A stretch of DNA of 64,000 nt from Bacillus sp. FSL H8-0547 (GTDB taxonomy: Bacteria > Bacillota > Bacilli > Bacillales > Bacillaceae), in assembly GCA_038002745.1 (NCBI GenBank), contig JBBODD010000001.1:3348001-3412000 (forward strand). Reading direction: 5' to 3'. Shown here piece after piece: positions 1 through 8,293 of the stretch (position 1 is its first letter; the number at the start of each line of letters is the position of its first letter). A program made the translations under genes and the position numbers. The notes beneath the pieces were generated by a model, which had not been told where the DNA came from, did no database searches, and worked only from the letters and a program-made list of their open reading frames with translations.

Positions 1-10
1 ATAAAGACAA

Positions 11-46
11 AAAACAGCCCTGCTCTCATGAGCAGGGCTGTTTTTT
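11..46. terminator. bidirectional intrinsic terminator
   Basis: A 15-bp perfect inverted repeat (11-25 and 30-44) with a 4-nt loop is flanked by A-run and T-run. It would stop an upstream gene lying outside the window, and it insulates the following germination operon. Confidence 0.9.
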
Positions 47-57
47 GAGGGGAAAAC

Positions 58-87
58 TCATACTTTACCAGTGTTTACCTCATACTA
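58..87 (+). promoter_or_regulatory. candidate sigma-G promoter of the ger operon
   Basis: CATACTA at 81-87 matches the sigma-G -10 consensus CATNHTA exactly. TCATA at 58-62, 18 bp upstream, fits the -35 consensus gHATR in four of five positions. Forespore expression is the expected pattern for germinant-receptor operons. The same -10 with the same 18-bp spacing recurs before spoVAA. Confidence 0.65.
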
Positions 88-124
88 CGTGTAATAATCT
101 GTTACCAGGAGGTGAAGGCCGGAC

Positions 125-1666
125 ATGAATGGACCAACCAATGAAACAAAGAAGCTTCAGCAGATTCAGAAGGAACAGGGCGAGCTCGAGCAATTTGCAG
201 GTGAGGAAATCCGGGAAAATGCCTGTGAAAACATGGAGCGCTTATCCGCCATATTCGGAAAAAGCGCTGATCTGAAGACATTGGTTTATGAACAGGAGGC
301 CTTCACATTCGGCATCGCCTATCTAGACGGAATCATCAATAAACATCAGCTTGAAGAAACGGTCATTGAACCGCTCATTGTCCATCAGCAATCTTTGAAA
401 GCCGGGGGTGCAGACAGAGAGACCCTGATTGAGAATCTTATTTCTCCTGCTGCGGTGCTTTCAGCAGCCTTTCATTACAAGCAGCTGCTCGAATCACTGT
501 TAAACGGCAGCGTTCTTCTATTCATTGACGGCCTGAAAGTAGCGTATACCATTCCTTTGGAATACTGGCCTTACAGGTCAATTGAAGAGCCTCAGACTCA
601 AACGATGGTAAAAGGGCCGAGAGAAGGCTTTATTGAGTCTCTTCAAATTAACATGACACTGCTGAGGAGGAGAATTGCCACGCCGTCCCTGCATTTTCTT
701 CCGCGCACAATCGGGAATGTGACAAGAACGAAACTTCTTGTCTGTTATATGGAAAAGCTTGTAGACCGTGATGTTCTCAATAAACTGCTTGTAAAAATAG
801 ACAAAATCAAAACCGACAAGGTCTTTGATACGGGCATGCTGGAGGAGTTATTGGAGGAGAAGCGGTTTACCCCGTTTCCCGCTTTTCAGTCGACAGAAAG
901 GCCGGATGTTGCAGCCGCCGCCATTGCCGAGGGCAAGGTGGTCATTATGATGGAAGGAACGCCTTTTGCCATTATTGTACCGGCCACTTTCTGGTCCTTT
1001 TTTCAGGCTGCAGAGGATTATTACAATCACTTTGACCTGGCGACCTTTATTCGCTTCATCCGGCTGATTTCATACATCATTGCCCTTGCGCTGCCGGCGT
1101 CCTATATTGCGGTAACCACCTTCCATCAGGAACTGATTCCTCCGAATCTTCTGGTCAGTCTCGCAGCCCAGAGAGAGGGCGTTCCGTTTCCCGCCTTTCT
1201 CGAGGCCCTTCTGATGGAGCTGATCTTTGAGATATTAAGAGAAGCTGGAATTCGGATGCCGAGGCCGATCGGTTCTGCGGTTTCCATTGTCGGCGCAATT
1301 GTCATCGGAGAATCCGCCGTTGCTGCAGGGCTTGTGTCGCCAGCAATTGTTATTGTCGTCTCCCTGACAGCTATTGCGAGTTTTGTATCTCCTTACTATT
1401 CTTTCAGCGGAACAGGAAGGCTGCTCCGGTTTATTCTGATGATTCTTGCCTCAACACTTGGAATTTACGGGATGATTATGTTTATGATTGCACTTGCTAT
1501 TCATCTGAGTTCGCTGCAGACCTTCGGTGTGCCGTACTTTGAACCTTTCGCTCCTTTTAAAGCGGAGAAACAAAAAGACAGCTTTCTGCGGTTTCCTCTC
1601 TGGTGGACGCAGACAGCTTTCTACTTAAAGTACAGAAGAAAACTGGAAAGCGGGAAACCGAAATGA
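125..1666 (+). CDS. spore germination receptor A subunit (GerA/GerKA type)
   Basis: 513 aa. Seen: a long soluble N-terminal part (about residues 1-290) followed by hydrophobic segments near 310-330, 390-425 and 435-465, the layout of the GerA family. The family supplies the A subunit of nutrient germinant receptors in the spore inner membrane, working with B and C subunits. The start is the ATG preceded by AGGAGGTGA. Its stop overlaps the start of the C-subunit gene (ATGA), so translation is coupled. The A-C-B order resembles B. subtilis gerK and yndDEF rather than gerA (A-B-C). The nutrient ligand cannot be told from sequence. Confidence 0.93.
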   Translation: MNGPTNETKKLQQIQKEQGELEQFAGEEIRENACENMERLSAIFGKSADLKTLVYEQEAFTFGIAYLDGIINKHQLEETVIEPLIVHQQSLKAGGADRETLIENLISPAAVLSAAFHYKQLLESLLNGSVLLFIDGLKVAYTIPLEYWPYRSIEEPQTQTMVKGPREGFIESLQINMTLLRRRIATPSLHFLPRTIGNVTRTKLLVCYMEKLVDRDVLNKLLVKIDKIKTDKVFDTGMLEELLEEKRFTPFPAFQSTERPDVAAAAIAEGKVVIMMEGTPFAIIVPATFWSFFQAAEDYYNHFDLATFIRFIRLISYIIALALPASYIAVTTFHQELIPPNLLVSLAAQREGVPFPAFLEALLMELIFEILREAGIRMPRPIGSAVSIVGAIVIGESAVAAGLVSPAIVIVVSLTAIASFVSPYYSFSGTGRLLRFILMILASTLGIYGMIMFMIALAIHLSSLQTFGVPYFEPFAPFKAEKQKDSFLRFPLWWTQTAFYLKYRRKLESGKPK

Positions 1667-2862
1667 AAGCATACCTTGTATTTTTCCTCCTTCTTTTTCT
1701 GATAACCGGCTGCGGCCGGACAGAGCTGAATGATCTTATTGTTGTATCGGGAATCGGAATTGATAAGAGCGGGGAGGGGCTGCTGATGCACTTTCAGGTC
1801 ATCAATCCAAGCGGTACGGCTGCTTCGCAGAGCGGTGCGCCTAGCGGCGGATCGGGAGGCCCGGTGTACACGTATTCTTTTGAGGGGAAAAATGCGAGCG
1901 AAATTCTGCAAAAGGCTAAAAACACTATTTCGCGGAAACTCTATTTCTCCCATGTATCTACCATTGTCGTGAGTGAGCGTTTTGCAGCCGAAGAGGGCCT
2001 TCTGCCGGTACTTGAATTTACCGAACGGTTTTATCAGATCAGAAGGAACGTCAATTTTCTGATTGCCAAAGATGCGGATTCCTCCTCCATTTTGAAAATG
2101 TATACGCCCATCCAGAAGATGCCGGCATTATCGCTTGAATCACGGATTCCAAACACAAAAAGTTCAATGGGTTTCAGAGCCGGAATCACATTAAAATACA
2201 TTTTAAAATGGTTTTCCAATCCTCATCAGGAGCCCTTCATTTTCGGAGTGGAAAAACAGCAAAATCAAAAGGCAGCCAGCAAAACGGAAGATTTGTCCAG
2301 CATCGATGGAAATCCGAACAGCTTTACGATTACCGGTCTGGCATTATTTAAAAAAGACAAGCTGATTGACTGGCTCACATATGATGAATCACGTTCGCTC
2401 GGACTGATGAAGGGACTTGTGTCAGGGCCGTCTGTCTACACGATTGATTGTCCAAATGCGAAATCCGGTTCCATCATTCTTGTTGCGCAGCATATGAAAG
2501 GCTCCCTATCATATGTAAAAGCAGATGTCCCGTCTTTTCAGACCCGCATCCGCATCAAGGGCTTCGTCCAGGAAGCATCCTGCAGCAAGTCCCTCGACAA
2601 TTCCGGGCAGATTAAACAAATTGAGAAACTGGCAGAAAAGAAAATCAGCGGGGAACTTCAAGCTGTATTTGAAAAGATAAAAGAAAACAGCACCGATTCT
2701 TTCGGTTTAAGACGGATCATTTTTGAAGCCGATCCTCAACTGTTTAAAAAGTGGGAGCCAAGATGGGACGAACTGTACCAGGAGGCCAGACTGAGTACAG
2801 ATGTTACATTTACGATTGAAAATACCGGGTTAAGGATGAAGAGCATGTATGAAGACAACTAA
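1663..2862 (+). CDS. spore germination receptor C subunit, lipoprotein (GerC family)
   Basis: 399 aa from ATG 1663, which overlaps the A-subunit stop. An upstream in-frame ATG at 1603 would lie inside the A gene and would bury the signal peptide. The N-terminus is a classic lipoprotein signal: Lys, a hydrophobic run and the lipobox LITGC, so Cys17 should be diacylglycerylated. Ger(x)C proteins are the lipid-anchored C subunit of germinant receptors on the outer face of the spore inner membrane. Its end overlaps the small D-like gene by 14 bp. Confidence 0.93.
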   Translation: MKAYLVFFLLLFLITGCGRTELNDLIVVSGIGIDKSGEGLLMHFQVINPSGTAASQSGAPSGGSGGPVYTYSFEGKNASEILQKAKNTISRKLYFSHVSTIVVSERFAAEEGLLPVLEFTERFYQIRRNVNFLIAKDADSSSILKMYTPIQKMPALSLESRIPNTKSSMGFRAGITLKYILKWFSNPHQEPFIFGVEKQQNQKAASKTEDLSSIDGNPNSFTITGLALFKKDKLIDWLTYDESRSLGLMKGLVSGPSVYTIDCPNAKSGSIILVAQHMKGSLSYVKADVPSFQTRIRIKGFVQEASCSKSLDNSGQIKQIEKLAEKKISGELQAVFEKIKENSTDSFGLRRIIFEADPQLFKKWEPRWDELYQEARLSTDVTFTIENTGLRMKSMYEDN

Positions 2863-3016
2863 TCGCCGTTTTGTACTTGTCCTTTCTGTCTTTTGGCTTT
2901 TTACTCTGGCATATACAGCGGATTATATGATGAAGATTGGCCTGTTCCAGTTTGCCGACTGGACCCGGGCCGTCTTCAGCCCGGTTATCCGGTTCATCCT
3001 TGGAGGTATGCAATGA
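2849..3016 (+). CDS. small membrane protein inside ger operon (germinant-receptor 'D' type candidate)
   Basis: 55 aa, read from ATG 2849 to TGA 3014-3016. It begins MKTTNRRFVLVLSVFWLFTL and has one clear hydrophobic segment (about residues 8-25) and a second amphipathic or hydrophobic stretch near the C-terminus. It overlaps the C-subunit gene by 14 bp and the B-subunit start by 4 bp, so it is embedded between two translationally coupled genes. Small D proteins inside or next to receptor operons, which modulate germination, are known in B. megaterium and B. subtilis. Membership here rests on size, position and hydrophobicity, not on recognised homology. Confidence 0.65.
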   Translation: MKTTNRRFVLVLSVFWLFTLAYTADYMMKIGLFQFADWTRAVFSPVIRFILGGMQ

Positions 3017-4107
3017 ATCACAAACTTACTGAGGCGCAGCTCTTTCTGCTTAATATCAGCTTTGTAACAGGCAGTTCGATCCTGATGGCACCGGGACTGA
3101 CGGCAGCCTATGCCAGAAATGACGCGTGGCTGTCCATGCTTTTCGCTTTGGGTGCAGGACTGCTGCTGAACGTTTTTTTTCTGCTCTGTCTGAAGCAGTT
3201 CCATTATGCCTCCATATTTTCTGTCATGGAGCAGGCGGCAGGCCGTTATGCAGGGACGGCAATAAACATCATCATTATTTTTTATTCTCTTCACTTAGCA
3301 GCCTATGTCGTCAGGAACCTGAGCAACTTTATGACTACCTCTATCAGCCCTGAGGCAAGCAGCTTCACGTTTCAGGCTGCCATTATTTTAATTTCGCTTT
3401 ATTCGGTCTATTTTGGGGCCAACAACCTGGCAAGGGTTAATCAGTTTTATGCGCCGATCGTCATGATGCTTCTCTTTTTTTCCTTTATTTTGGTCATCAA
3501 TCAGTTCGATTTCTCCAATCTGAAACCTGTTCTTTACCGGGGAATAAAACCTGTTTGGAGCGGAGCCTATACGACAATCGGCTTCCCCTTTCTTGAAATG
3601 CTGCTCCTTTTTTCTCTCACTGGCTATATGAGCAAGAAAAAAAACATTCCCGCGGCCTATCTTTTTTCCCTGTTTACAGGAGGAATCATCCTTGTGCTGA
3701 TCGTGCTGTTCAGCATTGGCATTCAGGGCTACGATCTCGTTCAGAGACAAACCTATTCAACCTTTGAACTTATGCGGGATATTGACATCATTGACCTGCT
3801 TGAACGGGTGGAAGTGCTGATCGGGATTGCCTGGATCTTTGGGATTTTTGTGAAAATCACAATTTGCTTTTTATGCGCCATGCTTGGCTTTCAGTCCATC
3901 TCCAGGCACCCTACCTACCGCCCTTTCTTATTGCCGGCAGGAGTTTTCGTTTTCGTGCTCTCAAATGGCATCCATGAAAATATTATCAGCTTTTCGGATT
4001 TCGTCTCAAGCTATTGGACGATTTGGTGGTTCGCCCTGTACCTCCTGTTAACCCTTACAATGATTGCCGGGATTCTTTTTAAGCGCCATACAAAAACGCT
4101 GAATTAA
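3013..4107 (+). CDS. spore germination receptor B subunit (GerB family permease-like)
   Basis: 364 aa from ATG 3013, preceded by GGAGG at 3002-3006. Longer in-frame extensions upstream would run through the D gene. The protein is hydrophobic throughout, with about ten membrane segments. It begins MNHKLTEAQLFLLN, typical of GerB proteins, which belong to the APC transporter superfamily (spore germination protein family). The B subunit is thought to contain the ligand-binding site. It is the last gene of the operon, and its 3' end lies in a 14-bp palindrome shared with yqzH. Confidence 0.92.
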   Translation: MNHKLTEAQLFLLNISFVTGSSILMAPGLTAAYARNDAWLSMLFALGAGLLLNVFFLLCLKQFHYASIFSVMEQAAGRYAGTAINIIIIFYSLHLAAYVVRNLSNFMTTSISPEASSFTFQAAIILISLYSVYFGANNLARVNQFYAPIVMMLLFFSFILVINQFDFSNLKPVLYRGIKPVWSGAYTTIGFPFLEMLLLFSLTGYMSKKKNIPAAYLFSLFTGGIILVLIVLFSIGIQGYDLVQRQTYSTFELMRDIDIIDLLERVEVLIGIAWIFGIFVKITICFLCAMLGFQSISRHPTYRPFLLPAGVFVFVLSNGIHENIISFSDFVSSYWTIWWFALYLLLTLTMIAGILFKRHTKTLN

Positions 4108-4135
4108 ATGGACCCGGCGTGCCATTTAATTCAGC
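4098..4135. terminator. 14-bp inverted repeat holding the stop codons of both convergent genes
   Basis: GCTGAATTAAATGG (4098-4111) pairs perfectly with 4122-4135 across a 10-nt loop. The stop codons of gerB (4105-4107) and of the opposite-strand yqzH (4126-4128) sit in the two arms, so both proteins end in Leu-Asn. No long T-run follows, so it may act as a weak bidirectional terminator or an mRNA 3'-end barrier. Confidence 0.6.
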
Positions 4136-4320
4136 TCCTGATTTGTGACATAGCCGTACACGGTATCTTCCACAGCCTCAAACCATTCGGATCCTTCCGT
4201 TTCTCTCTGTTCCCTTACTTTTGCAACAAGCTCAGCCGCTTCCTCTTCACTGAGCCTGCCATCCATCTCATACTGCTCAAAAGATTGCTGAATCATCTTC
4301 CAAATCCATTTCTCGTTCAT
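4126..4320 (-). CDS. yqzH: YqzH-like small acidic protein
   Basis: 64 aa. It starts at ATG 4320 with a good Shine-Dalgarno (AGGTGA) and begins MNEKWIWKMIQQSFEQY. It resembles the uncharacterised YqzH family in its opening pattern (K-x-I-x-K-M-I-x-x-x-F-x-Q-Y) and length. Position supports this, since B. subtilis yqzH also lies by the uvrX(yqjW)/yqjX pair. Function is unknown. It reads towards gerB and shares a palindrome with it. The family call is moderate, the reading frame is strong. Confidence 0.6.
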   Translation of the reverse strand: MNEKWIWKMIQQSFEQYEMDGRLSEEEAAELVAKVREQRETEGSEWFEAVEDTVYGYVTNQELN

Positions 4321-4475
4321 AGTTCACCTCGTTTGTATCCTGATTATATGAGGGTTTCCGGAGAATGCCAAGCTGAGATTTTTTGTCCGGCTTACGGGTG
4401 TTAGGGGAGGTCCGGCTTTTTAGTGTCCTCCATTTTTGATTTTTGGTTTTTGGGGGTAGGATACCGATGAATTCT

Positions 4476-5131
4476 TTTCTGTCCTTCGGAGCTAAACAAG
4501 GCGATTCCGCTTTTCGTGTTGTCCAGCTCCATCGCTCAACTCCTCTGTCAGAACGGAATCGCCGGTAAAGGCAAAAGGCGCCTTTTCCGGCGATTCCTTT
4601 TCTGACTCCCGGAGCTAAACGAGCGATTCCGCTTTTCGTATTGTCCAGCTCCATCGCCTAACTCCTCGGCCAGAACGGATCCGCCGCAAAAAGCAAGCCC
4701 GGCTTTTTCCGTCGGATCCTTTTCTGTCTTTCGGAGCTAAACAAGGCGATTCCGCTTTTCGTGTTGTCCAGCTCCGCCTCCTAGTCCTTCTGTCAGAACA
4801 AAATCCCCCAAAAAGTCAAACCCGGACTTTTCGGGTGATTTCTTATCTGACTGAAAGGATTGAACAGTCGGCTCCGCTTTTCGTGTTGTCCAGCTCCATC
4901 GCTCAACTCCTCTGTCAGAATGGAATCGCCGGTAAAGGCAAAAGGCGCCTTTTCCGTCGATTCCTTTTCTGTCCTTCGGAGCTAAACAAGGCGATTCCGC
5001 TTTTCGTGTTGTCCAGCTCCGCCTCCTAGTCCTTCTGTCAGAACAAAATCCCCCAAAAAGTCAAACCCGGACTTTTCGGGTGATTTCTTATCTGACTGCC
5101 AGGCCTGAACAGTCGGCTCCGCTTTTCGCAG
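4476..5131. repeat. array of five 122/123-bp composite hairpin repeats
   Basis: The landmark TTGTCCAGCTCC recurs at 4519, 4641, 4764, 4886 and 5009 (spacing 122, 123, 122, 123). Each unit contains a short landmark inverted repeat (TTGTCCAGCTCC facing CGGAGCTAAAC) and an inner palindrome of three alternative types: a (GGAATCGCC...), b (GGATCCGCC...), c (AAATCCCCC...). The order here is a, b, c, a, c. The same elements form a second array at 11.4 kb. Units a and c are almost identical between copies, pointing to recent homogenisation. This explains the gene-free stretch between yqzH and uvrX; short open frames in it have no start signals. Confidence 0.9.
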
Positions 5132-5150
5132 AAAAAACTACCATTGAAAT

Positions 5151-5164
5151 CGAACGTATATTCG
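5151..5164 (+). promoter_or_regulatory. LexA (SOS) box 1 of uvrX
   Basis: CGAACGTATATTCG matches the Bacillus LexA/DinR consensus CGAACNNNNGTTCG except for one base. It lies 58 bp before the polymerase start. Confidence 0.8.
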
Positions 5165-5188
5165 CTTACTATTAGCATATACTGAATG

Positions 5189-5202
5189 GGAACATATATT
5201 CT
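5189..5202 (+). promoter_or_regulatory. weaker LexA (SOS) box 2 of uvrX
   Basis: GGAACATATATTCT keeps the GAAC-N4-NTTC dyad with altered outer bases. Its centre is 38 bp downstream of box 1, and it lies just ahead of the ribosome-binding site. Two boxes in tandem would allow tight repression. Confidence 0.5.
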
Positions 5203-5221
5203 GTTGTGAGGAGTAAGAACG

Positions 5222-6484
5222 ATGATTGAGGATTACAGTCAATTTCCAAAACGAAAGATTCTGTGCATTGATATGAAGAGCTTTTATGCCAGCTGTGCCG
5301 CGGTTCTGGAAGGTCTTGACCCGCTTACGTGCCATTTGGCGGTGGTTGGTGACACAGAAAGGCAAGGGAGTATTGTTCTGGCAGCTTCGCCCTGTCTGAA
5401 AAAAGATTTTGGCATCAAGACCGGATCCCGTCTGTTCGAAATTCCGAAAGATTCCCGCATTCGGATTGTGAACGCAAAAATGGCTTCTTTTGTCCGTATT
5501 TCGACTGAACTGACGCGCCTTTTTCACCGGTATGTCCCGAAGGATGCCATCCACACGTACAGCGTCGACGAAAGCTTTATCCAGGTTGACGGAGTGGAGG
5601 GGATTTGGGGAGATGCGTGGGAGGTTGCTGCAAAAATCAGAGATGATATGGACCGTGAATTTTCGCTGCCGTGTGCAATCGGCATCGGACCCAATATGCT
5701 GCTTTCAAAAATCTGCCTTGATCTTGAGGCGAAGAAAAAGGGCATTGCGGAATGGACGTACGACGATGTGAAAGAAAAACTGTGGAAAGTGCAGCCGCTC
5801 CGGGAAATGTGGGGCATCGGCAGTAGAGTCGAAAAAACGCTGAACCGGATGGGTATTTTCAACGTAGGGCAGCTTGCCGCCCATCCGCTTGAAGTGCTTG
5901 AGAAAAAGTTCGGAATTATGGGCAACCAGCTTTATTACCATGCCTGGGGCGTTGATCTCTCTGAAATTGGTGCGCCGATTCTGCAGGGGCAGATCAGCTT
6001 CGGGAAGAGCCAGATTCTCATGCGGGATTATCCTGATCCGGAAGAAGTAAAGCACGTGATTCTTGAAATGTGCGAAGAAGTCGCAAGAAGGGCGCGCACG
6101 CACAGGAAGGCAGGCAGAACGATCAGTCTCGGCATCGGCTACAGCCATGATGAGCTTGGGGGCGGATTTCACCGCTCCCGGACGATGGACCGGCCGACCA
6201 ACATCACCATGGAGCTCTACGAAACATGCCTCGCCTTATTTGAACAATTTTACGCACATAAAACCGTCCGGAAAATTTCGATTGCCCTCTCCAACATTGA
6301 AGATGATTCCGAAATGCAGCTCGATTTATTCCAGCCAAACCGCGAAAAAGAACAGATCCTTGGCTATGTCATGGACTCCATCCGCGGGAAATACGGACCC
6401 AATGCCCTGCTGCGGGCCGTTTCCTATACAAACGCAGGCACAGCAAGGCACCGCGCCAAGCTTGTCGGCGGACACAAAGCGTAA
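5222..6484 (+). CDS. uvrX: Y-family DNA polymerase (UvrX/YqjW, DinB/UmuC type)
   Basis: 420 aa. Translesion polymerase acting at damaged templates. Seen: the palm motif CIDMKSFYASC (about residues 16-26) carrying the first metal ligand, the YSVDES motif near residue 115 with the catalytic Asp-Glu, the IGIGPNMLLSK segment, a helix-hairpin-helix zone around WGIGSRVEKTLNRMGI, and a little-finger domain after it. Family: B. subtilis YqjW (Pol Y2), SOS-induced. The two LexA-type boxes upstream fit that regulation. The start ATG follows GAGGAG. The YolD-like gene follows 14 bp later, the usual pairing. Confidence 0.95.
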   Translation: MIEDYSQFPKRKILCIDMKSFYASCAAVLEGLDPLTCHLAVVGDTERQGSIVLAASPCLKKDFGIKTGSRLFEIPKDSRIRIVNAKMASFVRISTELTRLFHRYVPKDAIHTYSVDESFIQVDGVEGIWGDAWEVAAKIRDDMDREFSLPCAIGIGPNMLLSKICLDLEAKKKGIAEWTYDDVKEKLWKVQPLREMWGIGSRVEKTLNRMGIFNVGQLAAHPLEVLEKKFGIMGNQLYYHAWGVDLSEIGAPILQGQISFGKSQILMRDYPDPEEVKHVILEMCEEVARRARTHRKAGRTISLGIGYSHDELGGGFHRSRTMDRPTNITMELYETCLALFEQFYAHKTVRKISIALSNIEDDSEMQLDLFQPNREKEQILGYVMDSIRGKYGPNALLRAVSYTNAGTARHRAKLVGGHKA

Positions 6485-6498
6485 AAGGAGGGATACTC

Positions 6499-6831
6499 AT
6501 GATTCGGGATCGGGGCAATATCAAATGGACATCCATGATGCTGCCTGAGCATGTAAAAATCTTAAGAGAACTTGAAATTGAACAGGGCTATAAAACGAAG
6601 CCCGCAGTAGACGAACAGCAGCTCGAGCATTTTAACGAAATCATCAGTCTCGCCATGGAGGAGAACCGCGAGCTTGCGTTCACCTACTACGAACATCACG
6701 ATTTTCACGTGCTCAAAGGCCGCGTACACTACGTAGATCCGATCCGCGGATGCCTGCGGATCATCGGCGAAGACCACACGCGCGTTGATCTGCCAATAGA
6801 AAAAATAACGGATATAGGGGAGAAGGAGTGA
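6499..6831 (+). CDS. yqjX: YolD-like protein (YqjX)
   Basis: 110 aa, with AAAGGAGGG before the ATG. Begins MIRDRGNIKWTSMMLPEH, the hallmark opening of the YolD-like family (RGxIKWxxMxLPEH). These small proteins are encoded directly after Y-family polymerases in bacilli and are SOS co-regulated. Their biochemical role is not settled; a polymerase accessory role is inferred from the constant pairing. Same operon as uvrX. Confidence 0.9.
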   Translation: MIRDRGNIKWTSMMLPEHVKILRELEIEQGYKTKPAVDEQQLEHFNEIISLAMEENRELAFTYYEHHDFHVLKGRVHYVDPIRGCLRIIGEDHTRVDLPIEKITDIGEKE

Positions 6832-6910
6832 GGTGAAGGCGGGAGGAGGATGCCTGCCTTTTCTTGCGAAGATGTGAGAATGGGCGTGATCATACTGATC
6901 ATGCTCTTTT

Positions 6911-7262
6911 TGTTGTATCGAGTTATAATCCTGTTTTAAAACACTTTGCAGGCGTTTGAGATGGGGAAAAGTGTTGTAATGGGATTTTAAGAACACTTTG
7001 GAGATGGGAGAGACGGGAGAAAGTGTTGTAATCGGATTTTATGAACACTTTGTGTATGGGAGGGGCGAGAGAAAGTGTTGTAATTGGTTTTTAAGAACAC
7101 TTTGAGAATGGAAGAAGCGGGTGTAATTGTTGTAATCGAGCTTTAAGAACACTTTGGAGATGGGAGAGGCGGGAGAATGTGTTGTAATCGGTTTTTAAGA
7201 ACAGTTTGGAGACGGGAGAGCCAAGGGAAAGTGCTGTAATCCTGTCTTAAGAACTTTGGAGG
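6911..7262. repeat. array A: seven-unit 52-bp palindromic tandem repeat
   Basis: AACACTTT(G) recurs at 6940, 6992, 7044, 7096, 7148, 7200 and 7252, exactly 52 bp apart each time (the last two copies are degenerate). In the better-preserved units an AAAGTGTT arm follows about 20 nt later, making a hairpin with a GGGAG-rich loop; the rest is TGTAATCGGATTTTAAG. It lies between the convergent ends of yqjX and the CDGSH gene. No ORF in it has a credible start. Confidence 0.92.
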
Positions 7263-7340
7263 CTCCGCCGGAAAAAGCAAACCCTGCTCTTTCCGGTGGA
7301 TTTTTTTAACCTTCTGAACTAAACGGCCGCCTCCGACCTC
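7259..7340. repeat. degenerate single copy of the 122-bp composite element
   Basis: An inner palindrome like type b (CCGCCGGAAAAAGC facing GCTCTTTCCGGTGG) is followed by TCTGAACTAAACGG, the diverged right end of the elements at 4.5 and 11.4 kb. It abuts array A and the stop codon of the CDGSH gene, where its hairpin may also terminate that gene. Confidence 0.6.
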
Positions 7341-7538
7341 CTACTCCGCCCTAACCACCGACTGAAACACGCCCTTATGCGAACCGTCGCAAAACGGCAT
7401 TTTTTTGGAGAGTCCGCAGCGGCAGAGAGAGAAGCTCTGTTTGGTCTGGAAGACGTTTCCTTCTGCGTCGATGAGTTCGATGTCTCCTGTTATGCGCAGG
7501 GAGCCGTTGTCGTTTACTTTAATTACGGGTTTGGTCAT
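7341..7538 (-). CDS. CDGSH iron-sulfur domain protein
   Basis: 65 aa, from ATG 7538 preceded by AGAAGGAGTG. A longer reading to 7739 would overlap the divergent yqkB gene and lacks a ribosome-binding site. The C-terminal half carries CRCGLSKKMPFCDGSHKG, the C-x-C...C-D-G-S-H signature that binds a [2Fe-2S] cluster with three Cys and one His (mitoNEET type). Probable electron-transfer or Fe-S handling role. It is divergent from the Fe-S protein yqkB, a suggestive pairing. Confidence 0.9.
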   Translation of the reverse strand: MTKPVIKVNDNGSLRITGDIELIDAEGNVFQTKQSFSLCRCGLSKKMPFCDGSHKGVFQSVVRAE

Positions 7539-7667
7539 CTTATCACTCCTTCTATATTTAGACGTTATTCGGCTGGGGCATGGGGTATGACAGGCAAGCC
7601 TCGGTGCGCATCTGACCGAGTTGTGATAAAATGTCCCTAAGCAACCTGAAACGAGGAGACATGACGT

Positions 7668-7991
7668 ATGGAAATTAAATGGACAGACCGTGCCATGAAA
7701 AAAATAGAAGGCAGTGTGCAGGCTCACTCCGATAAACAAGTGAAGCTCAAATATGATACGGACGGCTGCGGATGCGTGGTCAGCGGAGTGACTGCACTCT
7801 GGCTTGTTGATGAAAAAGACGGGGATGATGTTCAGATTGAGACGAACGCATATCCGGTTCTGGTTGAAAAATCAAAGATGGTGTTTCTGGATGAAAAGAT
7901 GACAATTGATTTTAACGAGACAGCGAACAGCTACATGCTGACATGTCCTTCGCAAATCTTGAATCCGCGCATGAGTCTGACTGTAAAGTGA
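7668..7991 (+). CDS. yqkB: YqkB, HesB/IscA-like iron-sulfur biosynthesis family protein
   Basis: 107 aa, the same length as I recall for B. subtilis YqkB. Opens [13 protein letters not shown] and contains [16 protein letters not shown], the cysteine-bearing segment of this A-type-carrier-like family, plus a late Cys (MLTCPSQ). The canonical C-terminal CGCG motif of IscA is absent, as in YqkB, so function as a cluster carrier is uncertain. The ATG at 7668 follows ACGAGGAGACA. yqkC follows 13 bp downstream. Confidence 0.85.
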   Translation: MEIKWTDRAMKKIEGSVQAHSDKQVKLKYDTDGCGCVVSGVTALWLVDEKDGDDVQIETNAYPVLVEKSKMVFLDEKMTIDFNETANSYMLTCPSQILNPRMSLTVK

Positions 7992-8004
7992 GGTGGAGAG
8001 AAAG

Positions 8005-8247
8005 ATGAAGGACCGCTTAACAACTCTTAAAAACATCGCATTAAATAAAACATGGGTTTCGTTTTTGAACAGCAACCATCCGTACACCCTGCTTCACTGG
8101 TCGATCGGCGGAGTGTTTGAGGAAAAGAAGGATGTCTGGCTGCTTCAGGATGAAATGACATTTGAAGCACAGGAATTTGCCACAATTGATGAAGCAATTG
8201 CCTGGCTTGATGAACATATGCATGACATTACGGACGTGCTTGGATAA
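8005..8247 (+). CDS. yqkC: YqkC-like small protein (DUF2552 type)
   Basis: 80 aa. ATG 8005 is chosen because AGGTGGAG stands at the right distance; the in-frame GTG at 7993 overlaps that site. Soluble, Trp- and His-rich ([28 protein letters not shown]). Position between yqkB and yqkD matches B. subtilis yqkC. Function unknown. Probably co-transcribed with yqkB and ended by the hairpin at 8253. Confidence 0.7.
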   Translation: MKDRLTTLKNIALNKTWVSFLNSNHPYTLLHWSIGGVFEEKKDVWLLQDEMTFEAQEFATIDEAIAWLDEHMHDITDVLG

Positions 8248-8252
8248 ACCCC

Positions 8253-8288
8253 AAAAAGCCCTGATTCAGTTGGAATCAGGGCTTTTTT
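8253..8288. terminator. intrinsic terminator between yqkC and yqkD
   Basis: AAAAAGCCCTGATTC pairs with GAATCAGGGCTTTTTT across a 6-nt loop. It is symmetric, so it can serve both convergent genes. Confidence 0.92.
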
Positions 8289-8293
8289 ACGTT

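Noticed and set aside
1603-1662. longer N-terminus for the GerC lipoprotein
   Set aside because: It would bury the lipoprotein signal; the ATG at 1663 overlaps the A-subunit stop as in coupled ger operons.
4277-4654. 125-aa minus-strand ORF and the 64-aa plus-strand ORF at 4835
   Set aside because: Both read through the 122-bp composite repeats and lack start signals.
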